In this document: one piece after another, positions 51,514-60,918 of the stretch | Layout of the letters: each line of letters opens with the position of its first letter | Numbering within the stretch: the first letter of the stretch is position 1 | Origin: Clostridia bacterium | GTDB taxonomy: Bacteria > Bacillota > Clostridia > UBA1212 | Length of the DNA stretch: 64,000 nucleotides | NCBI GenBank assembly: GCA_017444825.1 | Contig: JAFSVU010000026.1 | Coordinates: forward strand, 22,009 to 86,008 | Direction: 5' to 3' | Notes under the pieces: generated by a model | What the model saw: the letters and a program-made list of their open reading frames with translations, nothing else | What the model was told of the DNA's origin: nothing | Databases searched by the model: none | Position numbers and translations under genes: made by a program

Positions 51514-52887
51514 TCAATCCCCGGTCTGTTTCTGGGACTCAACGGCCGCTTTATGCTCTTCGAGAGTTCTCGAGAAGATATGCTGGCCTGAGCCGTCGCT
51601 CTTGAGAACATAATAATAATAATCGTGGCTGTCCATGGTTATAACTGCCAATATAGACTTCTCACTGGGACTGCAGATGGGTCCCGGCGGAAGTCCTTCG
51701 TAGACGTATGTGTTATAAGGATCGTCAAGCTCAATATCCTGAGCGGTGATCCTTGTGTCCGTGATATTGTGACGCTTCATGGCGTAAAGGACTGTAGCGT
51801 CGCACTGAAGCATCTTAAGATCTTCGCTTATAAGCCTGTTGTAGTATACTCTTGCGATGGTATCCCGCTCACTGTCAAGATAGGCCTCCTTCTCCACAAG
51901 AGACGCAATTGTGATGACCTGATCAACTGATAAACCAAGCTTTTCGCATCGTCCGAAATATTCGGTCTTAAAGATGTCGTTAAACCTGTTCAGAAGCTTA
52001 TAAAGAACGGTCTCGGGGTTTGAATCTATTTCAAATTCATAGGTATCCGGGAAAAGATATCCGTCAAGGATATAATCCCTGTCGCCCTTTTCCTGAGGCA
52101 GGAAGCTGTAGCTGGAAACGTCTATAGAGTTGATAGCTTTAAGAAAGTCCGCAGCTTTGCAGACGTTGTTTGCCTCAAGCCTCTCGGCCATCTGAAGCGT
52201 TGTAAAGCCCTCGGGGAAGGTGACATTGGTTACAAGGGGAGGAGAACTTAGAATGGTCATTATCTCATCGTAGGTAAGTCCTTTTGAAAGATAATGCACA
52301 CCTGACTTGTACGTCGAGTCATAGCCGTTAAATTTAGACAGGAGCTTAAAAATGAAACTGTTTTTGATCAGTTCCATCTCTTCCAGCTGTTCTACGATCT
52401 CACTGGTCCTGGCGCCCTTCTCGATCTTAAATTTTACAGTGGTCTCAGGATCAAGATCTATCTCGTCAAAGTAGATAGGATTCTCCGTGCGGTCAACGAG
52501 ATACGTGTAGGAAAGAAACGCGGAAAATACAAGGAGCACGATAAACAGTATCACGAACACGGCAATGATAGCCGCCCGGCCGTGAGTCGAAAACCGGCTG
52601 TTCTTCTTCTCTTTTCTGGTCTTGTTTTTCTCAAAAGCAAAGCGCTGCTGTCTTGCCTGGTTTGACGGTTGTTTTAACTTAACGGGCCTTGGCGTGCCGG
52701 GAGAATAGGTCTTCTTCGGCAAAGTCTCAGGATCACCCTCGGAAGCGGGATTATCGGCCTCGGGATTTTTATTGCGCGACGGAGAATAGGTATAGGAACG
52801 CTCCAGTTCCCTTTCCCTCATCTTCCGCCCGTACTTCTGAACGCCGGACAGTTTATTATCGTCTTTTCCGTAATCGTTTCCGCTCAA
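51514..52887 (-). CDS. mltG: Endolytic peptidoglycan transglycosylase MltG (YceG-like)
   Basis: 457 residues. A basic, proline-rich cytoplasmic region of about 100 residues leads to one transmembrane span (AAIIAVFVILFIVLLVFSAFLSYTYL), a LysM-like subdomain and the YceG catalytic domain with the glutamate in ITIASLVEKEAYLDSERDTIARVYYNRL, MLQCDATVLYAM and EGLPPGPICSPSEKSILAVI. It cuts nascent glycan strands and sets their length. TTG start behind AAAGGTGA. It precedes the O-methyltransferase/U32 pair, an order common in Firmicutes. Confidence 0.96.
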   Translation of the reverse strand: MSGNDYGKDDNKLSGVQKYGRKMRERELERSYTYSPSRNKNPEADNPASEGDPETLPKKTYSPGTPRPVKLKQPSNQARQQRFAFEKNKTRKEKKNSRFSTHGRAAIIAVFVILFIVLLVFSAFLSYTYLVDRTENPIYFDEIDLDPETTVKFKIEKGARTSEIVEQLEEMELIKNSFIFKLLSKFNGYDSTYKSGVHYLSKGLTYDEIMTILSSPPLVTNVTFPEGFTTLQMAERLEANNVCKAADFLKAINSIDVSSYSFLPQEKGDRDYILDGYLFPDTYEFEIDSNPETVLYKLLNRFNDIFKTEYFGRCEKLGLSVDQVITIASLVEKEAYLDSERDTIARVYYNRLISEDLKMLQCDATVLYAMKRHNITDTRITAQDIELDDPYNTYVYEGLPPGPICSPSEKSILAVITMDSHDYYYYVLKSDGSGQHIFSRTLEEHKAAVESQKQTGD

Positions 52888-52906
52888 TTGATATCACCTT
52901 TTATGT

Positions 52907-52915
52907 ATTATAGCA
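52907..52915 (-). promoter_or_regulatory. Extended -10 promoter for mltG
   Basis: TGcTATAAT on the minus strand, 20 bases from the TTG start. No clear -35 hexamer. Confidence 0.5.
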
Positions 52916-52948
52916 AACTTACTTTTAAAAAACTTTAACCTGTATCTA

Positions 52949-53134
52949 ATTACCTTTTACCTATTACCTATTACTTTGTCCGGCACCGCTCACGTCTCGC
53001 ACCTTGCATCTCGTCACTTGGCTTCACTTCGTGAAGAATCGCTCCTCGATGAAATGTGGTCGACGTTGGACCCTCGATGTACCTAATACCTCTTACCTTT
53101 TACTTATTACTTTGAGCGGCACTCCCTTTAACTC
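52949..53134 (-). repeat. Heptad-type 3'-end repeat array R4 (abuts the typA stop codon)
   Basis: TTACCTA/TTACTTA heptamers at both ends (52949-52980 and 53088-53115) with GTCCGGCACCGCT and GCGGCACTCCC boxes. The middle (about 52990-53080) is a less repetitive insert with a short palindrome GCTTCACTTCGTGAAG. The array sits in the gap between typA and mltG, both on the minus strand, and reads outward from the typA stop codon. No gene is seen in it. Confidence 0.88.
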
Positions 53135-54964
53135 TTACTTTCTTTTCTTGCTCTCCGCCTTAGCCCTCATTTCAGTATCAAGAATCTTCTTCCTCAGCCT
53201 GATGGACTTTGGCGTGACCTCCATAAGCTCATCGTCGGAAATAAACTCTATCGACTGCTCAAGCGAAAGTGTAACAGGAGGTGTGAGCCTGAGAGCTTCG
53301 TCGGAACCGGCGGCGCGCATATTGGTTACGTGCTTTTTCTTGCATACGTTTATTACAAGGTCATCGGGCCTTGCGTTTTCGCCGACGATCATCCCTTCGT
53401 AAACCTTCACACCGGGGCCTATGAAGAGCTTTCCGCGCTCCTGAGCATTGAAAAGTCCGTAAGCAACAGATTCACCGGTCTCCCAGGCGATCATGGAGCC
53501 TCTGTTTCTCGTAGTCATATCGCCCTTGTATTCGTCATAACCGTCGAAAATGGTGTTCATTATGCCGTTGCCCTTGGTGTCGGTAAGGAATTCATTTCTG
53601 TAACCGATGAGACCTCTTGCCGGGATCCTGAACTCTATCCTGACAAAGCCCTCGAGACCCGGGTGCATGTCAAGCATCTCGCCCTTTCTTAAACCTACTT
53701 TTTCAATAACAACGCCAACGCATTCGTCCGGCGCGTCGACGGTAAGACGCTCCATTGGCTCGTAAAGCATGCCGTTGACTTCCTTGAATATAACGCGGGG
53801 CCTGGATACCTGGAATTCATAGCCTTCCCTTCTCATATTCTCGATGAGGACTGTAAGGTGGAGCTCGCCTCTGCCGGAGACCTTCAGCGTATCGGGGCTG
53901 TCCGTATCTTCAACGCGGAGGCTGACATTGGTTTCGAGCTCTCTGAAAAGTCTCTCACGCACGTGCCTTGAAGTCACGTATTCGCCTTCTTTTCCCGCGA
54001 AAGGACTGTTGTTTACCGAGAAATTCATTGAAAGCGTGGGCTCGTCAATGTTCACAAACTCTATGGGATCGATGGCATCCGGCACGCAGACAGTATCGCC
54101 AATGTTGATGTCAGGAAGACCCGCAACCACCACGATATCGCCGGCAACTGCCTCGTCGACAGTGACCTTTTTAAGGCCTTTGAATTTATAAAGGTAATTG
54201 ATCTTACCGTATCTTGTGTGCTTGCCTTTGGTGTAGATCGCTATGGATTCACCGCTGTGGAGGGTTCCTCTGTCGATCCTTGCAACGCCGGTTCTTCCCA
54301 CGTATTCGTCGCCTGTCACATTGGATATGAGCATTCTGAAGGGAGCGTCAACATCCACCACAGGGGCCGGGATATACTTAAGTATAGCGTCAAACAACGG
54401 CTTAAGATCGTTGTTGCTGCCTTTGTCCGGCGTAAGAGAAGCATAGCCTTCCCTGGCCGATGCGTAAACAACCGGGAAATCAAGCTGGTCGTCATCCGCG
54501 CCAAGGTCCATAAAGAGCTCAAACACTTCGTCAAGCACTTCAACAGGCCTTGCGCCGTCGCGGTCGATCTTGTTCACGACAACGATGGGCTTCAGCTTCA
54601 TTGCCAATGCCTTGGTTAGAACAAACCTTGTCTGAGGCATAGCGCCTTCAAAAGCATCCACCAGCAAAAGAACACCGTCACAAAGTCCCAGAACTCTTTC
54701 GACTTCTCCGCCAAAATCCGCATGTCCGGGGGTGTCTACAATGTTGATCGTTACGCCGTTGTACTCAATGGATGTGTTTTTGGAAAGGATCGTGATACCT
54801 CTTTCGCGTTCGATGTCATTGCTGTCCATAACTCTTTCGGCAACGACCTCATTGGTCCTGAACGTTCCGCTCTGTCTCAAAAGGCCGTCCACCAGTGTGG
54901 TCTTGCCGTGGTCAACGTGAGCTATTATCGCAATATTTCTTATGTTATCTCTTGTCTCTACCAT
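53135..54964 (-). CDS. typA: Ribosome-associated GTPase TypA/BipA
   Basis: 609 residues. The translation-factor G domain has [46 protein letters not shown] and [15 protein letters not shown]-like domains and the BipA-specific C-terminus ([41 protein letters not shown]) follow. It assists 50S assembly and stress adaptation. ATG behind AAGGAG. Its stop codon adjoins array R4. Confidence 0.98.
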   Translation of the reverse strand: MVETRDNIRNIAIIAHVDHGKTTLVDGLLRQSGTFRTNEVVAERVMDSNDIERERGITILSKNTSIEYNGVTINIVDTPGHADFGGEVERVLGLCDGVLLLVDAFEGAMPQTRFVLTKALAMKLKPIVVVNKIDRDGARPVEVLDEVFELFMDLGADDDQLDFPVVYASAREGYASLTPDKGSNNDLKPLFDAILKYIPAPVVDVDAPFRMLISNVTGDEYVGRTGVARIDRGTLHSGESIAIYTKGKHTRYGKINYLYKFKGLKKVTVDEAVAGDIVVVAGLPDINIGDTVCVPDAIDPIEFVNIDEPTLSMNFSVNNSPFAGKEGEYVTSRHVRERLFRELETNVSLRVEDTDSPDTLKVSGRGELHLTVLIENMRREGYEFQVSRPRVIFKEVNGMLYEPMERLTVDAPDECVGVVIEKVGLRKGEMLDMHPGLEGFVRIEFRIPARGLIGYRNEFLTDTKGNGIMNTIFDGYDEYKGDMTTRNRGSMIAWETGESVAYGLFNAQERGKLFIGPGVKVYEGMIVGENARPDDLVINVCKKKHVTNMRAAGSDEALRLTPPVTLSLEQSIEFISDDELMEVTPKSIRLRKKILDTEMRAKAESKKRK

Positions 54965-55000
54965 TTAAGGTTCTCCTTAATATAGGAATTTCAAATTTTT

Positions 55001-55029
55001 ATTTTAGCATTTGTACGTTTTCGTTTCAA
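55001..55029 (-). promoter_or_regulatory. Promoter for typA
   Basis: TTGAAA (55024-55029), 17-base spacer, TAAAAT (55001-55006) on the minus strand, the same hexamers as the gpmI promoter. A perfect TTGACA further upstream (about 55044-55049) lacks a matching -10. Confidence 0.65.
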
Positions 55030-55082
55030 TAAAAAAATTGTGTTTGTCAAGCCCGGATTAATAATGCCATTCGTCAGATTTG

Positions 55083-55111
55083 TTGAAGCCTTTGCCGATA
55101 AGTAGTATAAT
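55083..55111 (+). promoter_or_regulatory. Promoter for the XerC/D-like recombinase gene
   Basis: TTGAAG (55083-55088), 17-base spacer, perfect TATAAT (55106-55111). Confidence 0.75.
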
Positions 55112-55160
55112 TCAGCTGCCGGCACGTGTCAGGTGAAAATCAAGATCGGTCAGGTTCCCT

Positions 55161-56135
55161 ATGGCTGCAAAAAGAAACCAAAGCGAAATAATCCCTTACG
55201 ACACTCCCCTTCCCTACTATGCAGAGGAGTTCCTTATCTACATGGAAAGCATAAAGGGAAAATCAGAGAACACCGTCCGCGAGTACAGGTATGACCTGCT
55301 TGCTTTCTTTGGTTATTTTGCAAAGCTGAAAAGAGCTGATAACCTCTCGGACCTGGGCAATGATTTCATCCGGTCGGTCACATTGGCGGATCTTTACAAG
55401 TATATCAACTTTCTCTCCAAAGAAAGAAAACTCAAGCCCACCTCGAGAGCAAGAAAGGTCGCATCGCTCAGGTCATTTTTTAAATATCTTTACTCAAAAG
55501 CACACGTTATAGACACCAATCCTGCCATCGACCTGGAATCGCCAAAGCTTACTAAGAAGCTTCCGGTATATCTTCAGCTGGACGAAAGCAAAGAACTGCT
55601 GGGAAGCGTTGAAGGCGAAAACGAAGAGCGGGACTACTGCATACTGACACTGTTTTTAAACTGCGGCATGCGTCTTTCGGAGCTTTGCGGGATCAACATA
55701 TCCGCCATTAAAGACAATACTATCGTTGTGAGAGGAAAAGGCGATAAGGAAAGGACCATCTATCTTAACAACGCCTGCGAAAAAGCCATTCAGAAGTACC
55801 TAAGCGTCAGGCCAAAGCTCTCCGAAAAAGACGAGGACTTTGACGCACTTTTCCTATCCGAAAGAAAGAAGCGTATCTCAAGGCGGGCAGTTCAGTACAC
55901 AGTTAAAAAATATCTGTTTGCGGCGGGGATCGATTCGACCAAATACTCCACCCACAAGCTGCGCCACACGGCGGCCACCCTCATGTACCAGTACGGAAAC
56001 GTGGACATAAGATCGCTGCAGGAAATACTGGGCCACGAGAGCATATCTACAACCGAGATCTATACACACGTAAACAGCGGCAGACTTGCCGAGGCTGTAC
56101 GATCCAACCCCCTGGCTGACGAAGAGCGTGACTGA
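55161..56135 (+). CDS. XerC/XerD-like tyrosine recombinase
   Basis: 324 residues. N-terminal core-binding domain (EEFLIYMESIKGKSENTVREYRYDLLAFFGYF) and a complete catalytic domain: Arg171 (NCGMRLSELCGINI), Lys193 (VVRGKGDKERTIYL), His265 and Arg268 (STHKLRHTAATLMY), His292 (LQEILGHESISTTEIYTHVN) and the nucleophile Tyr301. Length and motif spacing are those of chromosome-dimer-resolution recombinases, so a Xer role at dif is likely. It is a single-gene unit between typA and the glycyl radical operon, convergent with the latter. Confidence 0.92.
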   Translation: MAAKRNQSEIIPYDTPLPYYAEEFLIYMESIKGKSENTVREYRYDLLAFFGYFAKLKRADNLSDLGNDFIRSVTLADLYKYINFLSKERKLKPTSRARKVASLRSFFKYLYSKAHVIDTNPAIDLESPKLTKKLPVYLQLDESKELLGSVEGENEERDYCILTLFLNCGMRLSELCGINISAIKDNTIVVRGKGDKERTIYLNNACEKAIQKYLSVRPKLSEKDEDFDALFLSERKKRISRRAVQYTVKKYLFAAGIDSTKYSTHKLRHTAATLMYQYGNVDIRSLQEILGHESISTTEIYTHVNSGRLAEAVRSNPLADEERD

Positions 56136-56157
56136 AGCGGTACATATTTCCTTTTTT

Positions 56158-56272
56158 ATCTATTACTTATTACTTAAGCGGCACTCCCTTGAACTATTAC
56201 CTATTACCTTTTACTTATTACCTGAGCGGCACTCCCTTGAACTATTACTTATTACTTTGTCCGGCACCGCTT
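56158..56272 (-). repeat. Heptad-type 3'-end repeat array R5 (abuts the DUF2974 gene stop codon)
   Basis: TTACTTA/TTACCTA heptamers with two GCGGCACTCCCTTGAAC boxes and a terminal GTCCGGCACCGCT that meets the stop codon (CTA at 56273-56275) of the minus-strand gene. Orientation is as in the other arrays. No gene is seen in it. Confidence 0.9.
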
Positions 56273-57982
56273 CTACAAATTCTCATAAACCTTCCCGTGC
56301 GCCTTATCCTTGATATAATAAACTATCAGATATATCGTTCTGAAAAGCGCCTCAACGATCAGATGTGCCCCGGCAATTATTCCGAGTATAAATACGTACT
56401 TCTCGGGCATTATGAAGAAGGAGACTGCGAAGCCTATCGAAAGGAAGAAATCGACCATTGCAAAAACCTTAAGGAACCGGGTCTTTGCAAGGGATATCCT
56501 CTCAAACAAAGTATATGAATATACGGCAAACAAAAGCCCGAAGATCACACTTCCGAAAACCGAAAGAGCAGTCGGTTTAAGGAGCAGCACGGCAAGTATT
56601 CCGGCAAGTCCGATGAGAAGTATTATCCTGAGGCGGGCCGTTTCTCCCACGTGTTTTTCAATTATTATTCTGCGTATAAGTATAAAAGCCTGAAGTGAAA
56701 TGATCACCGCAATTATGAATATTGACGTTATCTCATAAAGCAGACGTGAAGCGAGTATCATTATCAGTCCAAAGAGGGCAAGTCCTCCCGCAAACAGAAA
56801 CTCAAACTGTTTTTTGGTAAATATCGACTTTTTCTGCTCAAAATCATCAAAAACTCCGTCGAGGAATATCTTTCGAGGGATCTCGCCAAGGATCCTTTTG
56901 GTGTCTTTACTTTTTTTAGTGAGCTTTATGACCACGTTGCCGTAATAATCGGGGTGTACCAAAGAAAGATCGGTTACGCCGTCAACGCTCATGCTGTCAA
57001 ACAGTTCATTGACAAACTTCTTGCGGCCCTCAAGGTCAACAGATTTTATCCAGCTGTCGACTATCTCGTTTAAAATGTTTGAACCTGGCGAATTTGATTT
57101 CACAGTGGAAAGATTTCCGTGCTCCACAAGCCACGATGCGAGAGAATGCTGGTTGATGCCCCGTCTGAAACTCTTGATTATCTTGGTGTCGGTTATCTTG
57201 GGTTCGAAAAGCTTTCCGATGACGTCATATTCGGGTATGACACGGGTAGTGACCGGATCGATGCGTTTGATCTCCTTTTCGTCCATCACCTCGGGGCAAA
57301 GGCCGGGACCGTCCAGCAGAAATACATGTTTTACAAAAGCAAACTGCCACTGGGGAAGGTTCAGCGCTGCGCAAAGTGCAAGATTTCCTCCCTTGGAATG
57401 TCCCGCAATATACCAGTCAGATTGGCCGTCGATGAGTTTCCTGGCGTAGTTTTCGGCACGTTCCTGAGCTTCAGTCCTCATAAAGGATATCATGAAATTT
57501 TCCTTCCAACCGGCAATGGTGCTGTCCGTGCCGCGGTAGCATATCACATTGAAGCCGGTATCGGAATAAAACGTAAGAGCTGAAAACTGTATCGGCGGGT
57601 CCTCGGAATAATCATTGACGTAATTCTTAATGAGAAGATTTCCGAAGCGTTTGGATTCACAGGCAGACCTGTATATATTCGTATTGCCCATATCGCCGCC
57701 GGTGATCATAAGTTTTACCTTGTCAAGGAGGCTGTAGGCAAGGGTATCTTTAAGCCTGATCTCAGTAAGCCCCTCCATGACCGTTGAAAACTCAAAATAC
57801 GAAACGACACAAAGCACAAGAATGTCCGCTTCGCATAGAGGCATCTCGTCAAAACCAAACCGTCCGATCCATTTGACATAGTCGAATAGAGTGGTGTCCC
57901 TTTTTTCTTTGATAACGTTTTCAAGCTCAAGATCGAGTTCTTTAATCCTCGCAAGAGCCTTTCTGGAATTAAATTTGCTCAT
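56273..57982 (-). CDS. DUF2974/Mbeg1-like alpha/beta hydrolase with C-terminal membrane domain
   Basis: 569 residues. The N-terminal half is a lipase-like alpha/beta hydrolase: IQFSALTFYSDTGFNVICYRGTDSTIAGWKENF and the nucleophile elbow DWYIAGHSKGGNLALCAAL (GHSKG), followed by HVFLLDGPG. The C-terminal 170 residues contain about five to six hydrophobic spans (LFAGGLALFGLIMILASRLLYEI onward). Substrate is unknown. It is the last gene of the glycyl radical operon, 6 bases after the preceding stop, but may belong to it only by position. Confidence 0.88.
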   Translation of the reverse strand: MSKFNSRKALARIKELDLELENVIKEKRDTTLFDYVKWIGRFGFDEMPLCEADILVLCVVSYFEFSTVMEGLTEIRLKDTLAYSLLDKVKLMITGGDMGNTNIYRSACESKRFGNLLIKNYVNDYSEDPPIQFSALTFYSDTGFNVICYRGTDSTIAGWKENFMISFMRTEAQERAENYARKLIDGQSDWYIAGHSKGGNLALCAALNLPQWQFAFVKHVFLLDGPGLCPEVMDEKEIKRIDPVTTRVIPEYDVIGKLFEPKITDTKIIKSFRRGINQHSLASWLVEHGNLSTVKSNSPGSNILNEIVDSWIKSVDLEGRKKFVNELFDSMSVDGVTDLSLVHPDYYGNVVIKLTKKSKDTKRILGEIPRKIFLDGVFDDFEQKKSIFTKKQFEFLFAGGLALFGLIMILASRLLYEITSIFIIAVIISLQAFILIRRIIIEKHVGETARLRIILLIGLAGILAVLLLKPTALSVFGSVIFGLLFAVYSYTLFERISLAKTRFLKVFAMVDFFLSIGFAVSFFIMPEKYVFILGIIAGAHLIVEALFRTIYLIVYYIKDKAHGKVYENL

Positions 57983-57988
57983 AAAATA

Positions 57989-60037
57989 TCACTTACCGTT
58001 CTCTCTGTCCTTCAGAGTGTAGATCGCATTGGCAATGGCGCTCGGATCTATAAACATGCCGCCAATGTTACCCGTTACAGAATTTCTCGTGTCCGCAAAG
58101 CAGCCGTTGTATTCACCCGCAAAATAATTGGGAAGAGTGTCAGGGATATTGTGTGGCCTCCAGTCAATCCTGTCGTCGGTGTCTGCCATGAAAGTAAAAG
58201 CTCCGGAGACGATCCCCTTGGCGAATCTGTTCCAGTCAAGTTCGGGGTCGATATCCTCCCATCGTATTCCATATGACGCGGCGGTGTTGAAGCTCTCGAG
58301 GACCTCCCATTGTACGAAATCTCTGACCCAGTTGGCAAAATACCAGTCGGAGGAACAAAGGCAGGGCTTGGTGCAGTAAAGAAGGTTCATATTTTTAGGC
58401 GAACGGATGTGGGTGAATGCGAGGAGCGACCTTAAAAAGCGTTTGGCTTTCTCTCTGTACTTCTTCTCCCCAGTGATCCTGAAGGCTCTTTCAAAACAAA
58501 CCAATGCGTTCCCCGCCGCCAATAGGTTCGGAGCGTGAAGAGGAGTCTCCCAATAGTCGCCGCCCTCCGGTCTGTCCATATCCATACAAAAATCAAGAGC
58601 TTTTAAAGCGCCGTCAAGGTATTTCCTGTTGCAAGTTTTTTCATATACGCTAAGAAGAGTGCCCGCGGGAACGGTGTTCATAAACAAGGCTGTGTCGCCG
58701 TGGGTGCCCATAGGATCAATGAAAGACCTGGCCACCCTGAAATCATCCTTAGAAATATGTCTTCCGTCAGGTTCAAATCTGAAAGAGCCGTCCTCCTTCT
58801 GCCATGAGAGAACCGTATCCCCCTCAGCTTCGGGATCAGAAGGCTTGCCTTGTGCAGCTTTAGCTTCAGTGTTTCTTATACTTTCGCACTTGGCAAATTT
58901 TTCCTTAAGGCCTTCTGCGACTGTAAGTCCATCGTGTTCATCAGCATACCTTTTAAGAAAATCCGGGTAATATGGCCTTATCTCAGATTTGCTGTATTCC
59001 TTCGGACACATCTGTCTGTAACCGAAACCAATGCCCTCGTGCCAAAGATTCGTATTAAATGCATTGGCGATGCGGTCAAGAGCCTCGTCAAAGTCATACC
59101 TTGGAGCGGGTTCCGGAAAACCTGTCCGTTTTACATAGTCAACAAGAGCGTCGAGACTGTCGCCCTTCCCCACCGATATATTGCAGGAGAATGATATTCT
59201 CTGGCCTTTGTGCAGTTCAAGAGGCTTGCCAATCGGCATGTTTTCATCGGAAGGATCTTTAACATCCGGGATCATTATGCCGATAAGACTGTTGTCCGCT
59301 CTCTCGATGAAATTCGGAGATGCAAAAACAGGCTGAGGATATATTTCGCTGTAGTTAAACCAGCGTGTGGCGGGAGATTCAAGGTCAAGATCGCATGAAA
59401 TATACTCACCGTCATGGGAAACAGCCATTAAAGGTGCGGATATCTTGTTATTGTGGGGTATAAAGCGCTTGGCCCAGGGGTCTTTGAAAAAATCACAGCC
59501 TGATGTCCACTCCCTTCCCTCTGCCCAGTCGACGCCGGGAAGCATTGCATCCTTCTTTTCAGCGCCGAATGAACCCTCGCCGGGAAGAAGCCAGAGAAGC
59601 CTTATGTAATCCGCATAGAGATCATATTCCGACGTAAGACTCGTGGTTACCGTAAAATACGTACTGCCCTTCTCGAGAATAAATTTAACGCTTCCTTTAA
59701 GCACCGGGGATTCGAAAGGAAGGCCAACCCACTTTTCAAATGAGGTGCCTTTAAGCTTTTGGGCAGACACTGTGGATTCAACCTCAAATGAAAGAACCCG
59801 CCTTCCGTCAGCGCTTTCGTCCGTAAATGAATCCGCCTCAAGTCTCATTGGTATAGACTGGTCACGAAGCTTGATCTCTCCGAAATGATCAAGAACTCCC
59901 ATAAGCTTTCCAAACCCCGAAAAGATCTCACCGAAGCCGTACCCGCAAAGCCTTTTATAAAGCACCAGCTTGATGTTTTCATTTTCCAGCGCAACATATT
60001 CACCTGACCAGCTCGCCTTTTTATATGAAGGTCTCAT
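57989..60037 (-). CDS. Predicted glycan-active protein with six-hairpin (alpha/alpha) toroid C-terminus
   Basis: 682 residues with no signal peptide, so cytoplasmic. About the first 300 residues look like a large beta-sandwich (VALENENIKLVLYKRLCGYGFGEIF, VLKGSVKFILEKGSTYFTVTTSL). The C-terminal part has helical-pair repeats of the six-hairpin glycosidase fold, for example AGTLLSVYEKTCNRKYLDGALKALDFCMD and LLAAGNALVCFERAFRITGEKKYREKAKRFLRSLLAF. No named family is certain. The ATG overlaps the stop of the activase gene (ATGA), so it is made with the glycyl radical enzyme, which suggests that it prepares or handles the substrate. This link is inference. Confidence 0.82.
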   Translation of the reverse strand: MRPSYKKASWSGEYVALENENIKLVLYKRLCGYGFGEIFSGFGKLMGVLDHFGEIKLRDQSIPMRLEADSFTDESADGRRVLSFEVESTVSAQKLKGTSFEKWVGLPFESPVLKGSVKFILEKGSTYFTVTTSLTSEYDLYADYIRLLWLLPGEGSFGAEKKDAMLPGVDWAEGREWTSGCDFFKDPWAKRFIPHNNKISAPLMAVSHDGEYISCDLDLESPATRWFNYSEIYPQPVFASPNFIERADNSLIGIMIPDVKDPSDENMPIGKPLELHKGQRISFSCNISVGKGDSLDALVDYVKRTGFPEPAPRYDFDEALDRIANAFNTNLWHEGIGFGYRQMCPKEYSKSEIRPYYPDFLKRYADEHDGLTVAEGLKEKFAKCESIRNTEAKAAQGKPSDPEAEGDTVLSWQKEDGSFRFEPDGRHISKDDFRVARSFIDPMGTHGDTALFMNTVPAGTLLSVYEKTCNRKYLDGALKALDFCMDMDRPEGGDYWETPLHAPNLLAAGNALVCFERAFRITGEKKYREKAKRFLRSLLAFTHIRSPKNMNLLYCTKPCLCSSDWYFANWVRDFVQWEVLESFNTAASYGIRWEDIDPELDWNRFAKGIVSGAFTFMADTDDRIDWRPHNIPDTLPNYFAGEYNGCFADTRNSVTGNIGGMFIDPSAIANAIYTLKDRENGK

Positions 60038-60918
60038 ATGACATTAACTCCTTTTGACGTCAAATAATCCGCAGCAAATTTAAGATCACCGGAAGTAGGG
60101 ATCATTTCCTCTGAGCTCTCATCCGGAAGTCCCAGTCTTTTATATTTGGTTCCGTAAAGCGCGTGGTAGGGAACGAGCTCGACGCCAATGCAATGCTTAA
60201 ACCCTTTGACCGCATCCGCAATATAACCAAGGTTCTCCCCGTCAATATTGACACCTTTTATCATTATTGCCCTCACGGTAAATGAACCTTTAGCATATTC
60301 ATCCATGAGCCTGATGTTTTCAAGTATCCTTTCCCTGTTTCCACCGGTGTTATTAAGCAGCCTTTCGCTGTTACCGTCCTTTATATCCACAAAGAAATGA
60401 TCGCAAAGGGCCGCAGCCTCCTTTGAAATATGGGGGTTGCCTGCGCCTGAAGTCTCGAAACAGCAGCTGATCCCGTTCACATTGCAAAGCTTAAGAAACT
60501 CCAAAGCTTCGGGAGATATCAGTGGCTCACCGCCGGTTATTGTCACTCCGCCGTTTTCGGAATAGAAGGCTTTATCTCTGAGAATTTCGGAAAAAACTTC
60601 CAAAACACTCATATCCTTTCCGACAAATTCAAGAGATCCGACAGGACAGATATTTACACAGGCTCCGCATTTTATACATTTATTACGGTCAAATTCATGG
60701 ACGGCTTCATGGACTTCATGGCAGCCGTTCGGACATACAAACATGCACGCGCCGCACTTTACGCAGATCTTTTCGTCATACGATAGATCTATATCGTAAT
60801 TTTGGTTTTCGGGATTATGGCACCATTTGCAGGATAGAGGACAGCCTTTAAGAAAAATGCATGTCCTTATACCCGGGCCGTCATGTGTGGAAAAACGCTG
60901 GATCTTTGTTATTCGCAT
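60034..60918 (-). CDS. Glycyl-radical-enzyme activating protein (radical SAM)
   Basis: 294 residues. The radical SAM cluster motif is FLKGCPLSCKWCHNPEN (CxxxCxxC), after the family start STHDGPGIRTCIF. An inserted ferredoxin domain with two 4Fe-4S motifs (CVKCGACMFVCPNGC and CIKCGACVNICP) marks the activases of non-PFL glycyl radical enzymes. Further on come GVTITGGEPL and ETSGAGNPHI. It installs the glycyl radical on the enzyme encoded directly upstream, whose gene it overlaps by 10 bases. ATG behind GGAGG. Confidence 0.96.
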   Translation of the reverse strand: MRITKIQRFSTHDGPGIRTCIFLKGCPLSCKWCHNPENQNYDIDLSYDEKICVKCGACMFVCPNGCHEVHEAVHEFDRNKCIKCGACVNICPVGSLEFVGKDMSVLEVFSEILRDKAFYSENGGVTITGGEPLISPEALEFLKLCNVNGISCCFETSGAGNPHISKEAAALCDHFFVDIKDGNSERLLNNTGGNRERILENIRLMDEYAKGSFTVRAIMIKGVNIDGENLGYIADAVKGFKHCIGVELVPYHALYGTKYKRLGLPDESSEEMIPTSGDLKFAADYLTSKGVNVI